Source of the DNA: Propionispira raffinosivorans DSM 20765
GTDB lineage: Bacteria > Bacillota > Negativicutes > Selenomonadales > Selenomonadaceae
Length of the DNA stretch: 64,000 bases
Assembly: GCF_000381065.1 (NCBI RefSeq)
Contig: NZ_KB905840.1
Span: forward strand, 219,419 to 283,418
Direction: 5' to 3'
The notes beneath the pieces are model-generated. The model searched no databases. It was not told where the DNA came from and was given only the letters and a program-made list of their open reading frames with translations. Position 1 is the stretch's first letter. Each line of letters begins with the position of its first letter. Shown here piece by piece: positions 61,816-64,000 of this stretch. The translations under genes were made by a program, and so were the position numbers.

Positions 61816-62736
61816 CTAATCACTGAACACAATATCCCATCGTTCTTCTACCAAAATGTTTTTCCATGTATTGCTTTCAACTTGTTCGGTTGATATAAAC
61901 CCGAAGCTTTTGTATAAATGCCTTGCAGCCATTAAATCCTGAAATGTCCACAAGTACACTCGACTGAACTTTTTCTGCTTACAGTAATCCATAGCTATTG
62001 TCATTAGCTGTCGGCCTAATCCTGTGCCGCGATATTCCGGCTCTATTAAAAACCACCTCAGTTGGGCTGTACTTTCATTTGAACGGACAATTGCAATTGA
62101 ACCAACAATTTGCCTACTATGCTCTGCTACCCAAACTTCCCCTTCAGGCTGCTCATCAATATATTTTGTTAGGCTATCAAGTACATACCGCTCAAAAGTT
62201 CCACCGAGTCCATATTCCTTTTCGTAAAGGACACAATGCCTATACGCTATATACCCAGCTTCACCGGGTTTCAGCGTACGTATAATAAAGGTCTTATTCT
62301 GCTGTTTATCCATAATGTTTCTTATTGCAACCATGTGGCTAATAAGATTTTGCTGTTCTTCGTCTGTTAGCTTTTCGAGAATTTTGCTGGCTTGTATTGT
62401 CGAATCATCGTAAAGCTTGTGAATGGTATGACGTCCTTTATCAGTTAGGGATAGGACTTGGGCACGTCCGTCAGTTGATGATTTTGATTTAATAACAAGC
62501 TTTTCCTGTATGAATTTTAAAAGTATGCGACTTAAGTACCCTGGATCAATCTTCATCAGTTTTGTCAAATCGCTGGCAGTACACTGATCGGCAATATCAA
62601 TTTCAAGTAGTATTCGGGCTTCAGCAAGTGAGTACGGGCTATCAAGTATGGTTTGGTCAATAATGCCAATTATATTTGTATAAAATCGATTGAAATTCCT
62701 AACTTCTAATGCGAGCTTTTCGATATCCTTTATCAT
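61816..62736 (-). CDS. MarR-GNAT fusion protein
   Basis: A 306-residue protein: MarR-type winged helix (~1-140, CTASDLTKLMKIDPGYLSRI, SSTDGRAQVLSLTDKG) fused to a GNAT acetyltransferase (~145-306) with acetyl-CoA motif IEPEYRGTGLGRQLMTIAM and AARHLYKSFGFIS. Such fusions are common in Firmicutes and may acetylate a metabolite and sense it. ATG 62736 follows GGAAGGAAG; a longer TTG start is less likely. Two dyads in its promoter region suggest autoregulation. Confidence 0.88.
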   Translation of the reverse strand: MIKDIEKLALEVRNFNRFYTNIIGIIDQTILDSPYSLAEARILLEIDIADQCTASDLTKLMKIDPGYLSRILLKFIQEKLVIKSKSSTDGRAQVLSLTDKGRHTIHKLYDDSTIQASKILEKLTDEEQQNLISHMVAIRNIMDKQQNKTFIIRTLKPGEAGYIAYRHCVLYEKEYGLGGTFERYVLDSLTKYIDEQPEGEVWVAEHSRQIVGSIAIVRSNESTAQLRWFLIEPEYRGTGLGRQLMTIAMDYCKQKKFSRVYLWTFQDLMAARHLYKSFGFISTEQVESNTWKNILVEERWDIVFSD

Positions 62737-62788
62737 AAACCATTCTTCCTTCCCTTCCCATATATTAATAATAGAATAATGCAATCGT

Positions 62789-62823
62789 TTGACTATGTCA
62801 ACTATTAATTTGATAAAGTCAAA
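62789..62823. promoter_or_regulatory. Operator dyads upstream of MarR-GNAT gene
   Basis: TTGAC-TAT-GTCAA (62789-62801) and TTTGA-N5-TCAAA (62809-62823) are two dyads; on the minus strand TTGACA within the first can serve as -35. Confidence 0.55.
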
Positions 62824-62890
62824 TAAATAGTTGGGTGTTCTCTGAAGTTACGGATAATATATCCTTGAGAATTAGATAAAGAGCTCCATA

Positions 62891-63091
62891 TTGGTAGGTC
62901 ACTACAGATATTATGGAGTCAGCTTTAACTACCGAAAGATAACAAACTATCTTTATCACGTGCAACTCTTTTTATACAAGATCATCAATCGGCGGAGCAA
63001 TAAGCGAAGCTATACTTGTGAAGGATTTGATGAGATGTTGAAATGCTATCCACTGGCAAAGCTTAAGATATATGTGAGCTTATTCAAGTGA
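62891..63091 (+). pseudogene. Group II intron reverse transcriptase/maturase, C-terminal fragment
   Basis: The frame VGHYRYYGVSFNYRKITNYL, then YKIINRRSNKRSYTCEGFDE, is the conserved C-terminal end of LtrA-type intron-encoded proteins (G-HY-YYG, NRRS-K-SY-W-GF). The RT and maturase domains upstream are absent. Confidence 0.8.
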
Positions 63092-63104
63092 AAGTTATTA
63101 TGAA

Positions 63105-63135
63105 GAGCCGTGCCTTAGTAGGACACGTACGGTTC
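63105..63135 (+). ncRNA. Group II intron domain V-like hairpin
   Basis: GAGCCGT (63105-63111) pairs with ACGGTTC (63129-63135); GTGCC/GGACAC continue the helix. Placement ~15 nt after the maturase fragment stop is what is expected for intron domain V. The loop is TTAGTA rather than GAAA. Confidence 0.65.
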
Positions 63136-63385
63136 TGGTGTGCCACGAAAGGCACAAAGGTGATGAAGGAGGGGGCGTAGATCCACCAAACAAACCCTAT
63201 GTTGCTGTGGTCAAAAGCCATGGTAGTGAGCAACTAGGGAAAAGGATGCCAAAACAGTCATGTGAGTTATATGAAGATGAACGCAAGTGAACCGTTGAAG
63301 AAGTATCGATAGCGTGAGTGCTGTCAAAACCTATCTTTCAGAACTGGGTGGCGGCTCAGGAAATCTAGATGACGAAGTAACGAAG
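63136..63385 (+). other. Probable group II intron 3' region and further intron-like sequence
   Basis: Continues from domain V through GTGATGAAGGAGGGGGCG. A later segment contains GTTGCT/AGCAAC and AAAGCCATGGTAG and phrases such as GGCGGCTCAGGAAATC, reminiscent of group II intron domain I. The intron 3' border was not fixed. Confidence 0.4.
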
Positions 63386-63559
63386 TCCGTTTCGTTAGGC
63401 ATTTGCAAAGTTAATATTTCAAGTGACGTCAAAAGTGCTTTTTTTATAGAATGTCAACGATTTTTTCAAGAAAACTCAGGTCAGCATGAGCCGAACATGA
63501 TTTTTCCATCATGTATACAAGCAACGAAAAAGTTATTCATCATAAATTTGATATCTTAA
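63386..63559 (+). pseudogene. Class II aldolase C-terminal fragment
   Basis: The frame SVSLGICKVNISSDVKSAFF, then ENSGQHEPNMIFPSCIQATK, matches the C-terminal end of class II ketose-bisphosphate aldolases (GICKVN-S-D.K.AF, EPN). The rest of the gene is absent; intron-like sequence lies immediately upstream, as if an intron or deletion broke the gene. Confidence 0.7.
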
Positions 63560-63671
63560 ATATGCTAGGAAAAGTATCTTTGTATTAAGCAAGTAGGTTT
63601 ATGTAAACATAGTTCAGTCGAAGCATAGCTATATTATGTCCGCATTAATGGACAATATGGTTCTATAATAA

Positions 63672-63718
63672 ATGTTGGGGTAAACAAAAAATAAATTGCT
63701 TACCCCGACATATTTTTT
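63672..63718 (+). terminator. Intrinsic terminator
   Basis: ATGTTGGGGTAA (63672-63683) pairs with TTACCCCGACAT (63700-63711), one mismatch, then ATTTTTT. Confidence 0.8.
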
Positions 63719-63734
63719 AACTGTTCGAAATAAA

Positions 63735-63836
63735 CCACCGGCTTAGCCGGCGGAATCGACGGTTTTGACTTTAGTCGAAAAAAAATCCCTGTTACAATAA
63801 ATGCAGGTCTAGCCAACCGCATAAAAAATAACAGGG
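63735..63836 (+). promoter_or_regulatory. IS200-type left-end hairpin and SD-masking stem
   Basis: CCACCGGC (63735-63742) pairs with GCCGGCGG (63746-63753), resembling the end hairpin recognised by TnpA. CCCTGTTA (63787-63794) pairs with TAACAGGG (63829-63836), whose GGG is part of the GGGAGG ribosome site of tnpA, so translation would be masked. Confidence 0.65.
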
Positions 63837-63847
63837 AGGTCTTTATC

Positions 63848-64000
63848 ATGCAAGATAAAGATATACAAAGTTTAGAACATACTAAGTGGAGATGTCAATA
63901 TCATATTGTTTTTGCGCCTAAATATCGTCGGATGGAAATTTATGGAGAACTGAAAAAAGATATTGGTTGGATATTAAGAAAGTTGTGTGAAGATAAAGGA
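63848..64000 (+). CDS. tnpA: IS200/IS605-family transposase TnpA (5' part)
   Basis: The first 51 codons are present; the gene runs off the window. HTKWRCQYHIVFAPKYRR is the signature N-terminus of IS200-type Y1 HUH transposases, with metal-binding His in YHIVF. These enzymes move single-stranded DNA via a 5'-phosphotyrosine. GGGAGG lies 8 nt upstream of the ATG. Confidence 0.9.
   Translation, partial: MQDKDIQSLEHTKWRCQYHIVFAPKYRRMEIYGELKKDIGWILRKLCEDKG

Noticed and set aside
1..64000. CRISPR array
   Set aside because: No regularly spaced direct repeats or cas genes were seen.

Overview
The window looks like a chromosomal segment of an anaerobic, outer-membrane-bearing Firmicute, most probably Negativicutes (Selenomonadales/Sporomusales type). 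The reasons are: low-GC DNA with strong Gram-positive-type Shine-Dalgarno sites and many Firmicutes PTS operons, combined with diderm functions (a TonB-dependent receptor, ExbB/ExbD/TonB, a periplasmic P19-like iron protein). No rRNA or intact tRNA is present and the species cannot be named from the sequence alone.

Region by region. (1) 1-16.5 kb, sugar import and catabolism: the 5' end of a YjhG/YagF-type sugar-acid dehydratase divergent from an IclR regulator; a LevR-type sigma54 activator divergent from a galactitol-type PTS operon (EIIA, EIIB, EIIC, class II aldolase, DhaK, DhaL) that has a near-perfect sigma54 promoter; then a PRD regulator followed by an ascorbate-type PTS (EIIA, EIIB, EIIC), a small TPR-like protein and a class II ketose-bisphosphate aldolase. 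(2) 16.5-22.6 kb: TerC membrane protein, then an AraC regulator divergent from a Fur-boxed TonB-dependent siderophore receptor with a small membrane protein and a PepSY membrane protein. (3) 22.7-29.8 kb: a two-gene operon coupling a cobalamin-binding protein that carries the Wx9EH photoreceptor-type motif to a GGDEF diguanylate cyclase; isochorismatase-like hydrolase, glutathione peroxidase, LysR/MFS pair, and a tautomerase-HxlR-NudC operon. (4) 30.0-43.2 kb: a large iron locus with three Fur-like boxes: two HMA_2-type proteins, a P1B-type ATPase and a small membrane protein, then ApbE-ExbB-ExbD-TonB, then FTR1-P19-DUF2318-two FtsX-like permeases-LolD-like ATPase-FMN-binding lipoprotein. ApbE would flavinylate the lipoprotein; together the genes look like a reductive periplasmic Fe uptake machine related to the Campylobacter P19 system. 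(5) 43.2-46.5 kb: decayed DNA (GNAT, serine recombinase, ornithine decarboxylase and amino-acid permease fragments) around a His-rich MarR regulator with a textbook promoter/operator and a Fur-family gene. (6) 46.7-57.0 kb: a beta-glucoside-type catabolic cluster (GH4 phospho-glucosidase, EIIBCA permease, GalD-like sugar-acid dehydratase, LacI regulator) split by an IS21-family and an IS110-family element. (7) 57.0-64.0 kb: a mosaic of a tRNA fragment, a secreted TPR protein, IS3 and IS4 remnants, unknown genes, a MarR-GNAT fusion, group II intron debris beside an aldolase fragment, and the start of an IS200-type element.

The most interesting items are the cobalamin photoreceptor-like/GGDEF operon, the FMN-linked iron locus, the interrupted GH4-PTS-dehydratase operon (which suggests phosphorylated glycosyl-aldonates as substrate), and the structured flanks of the IS110 element that may encode a bridge RNA. 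All functional statements are inferred from motifs read by eye; no database search was possible.
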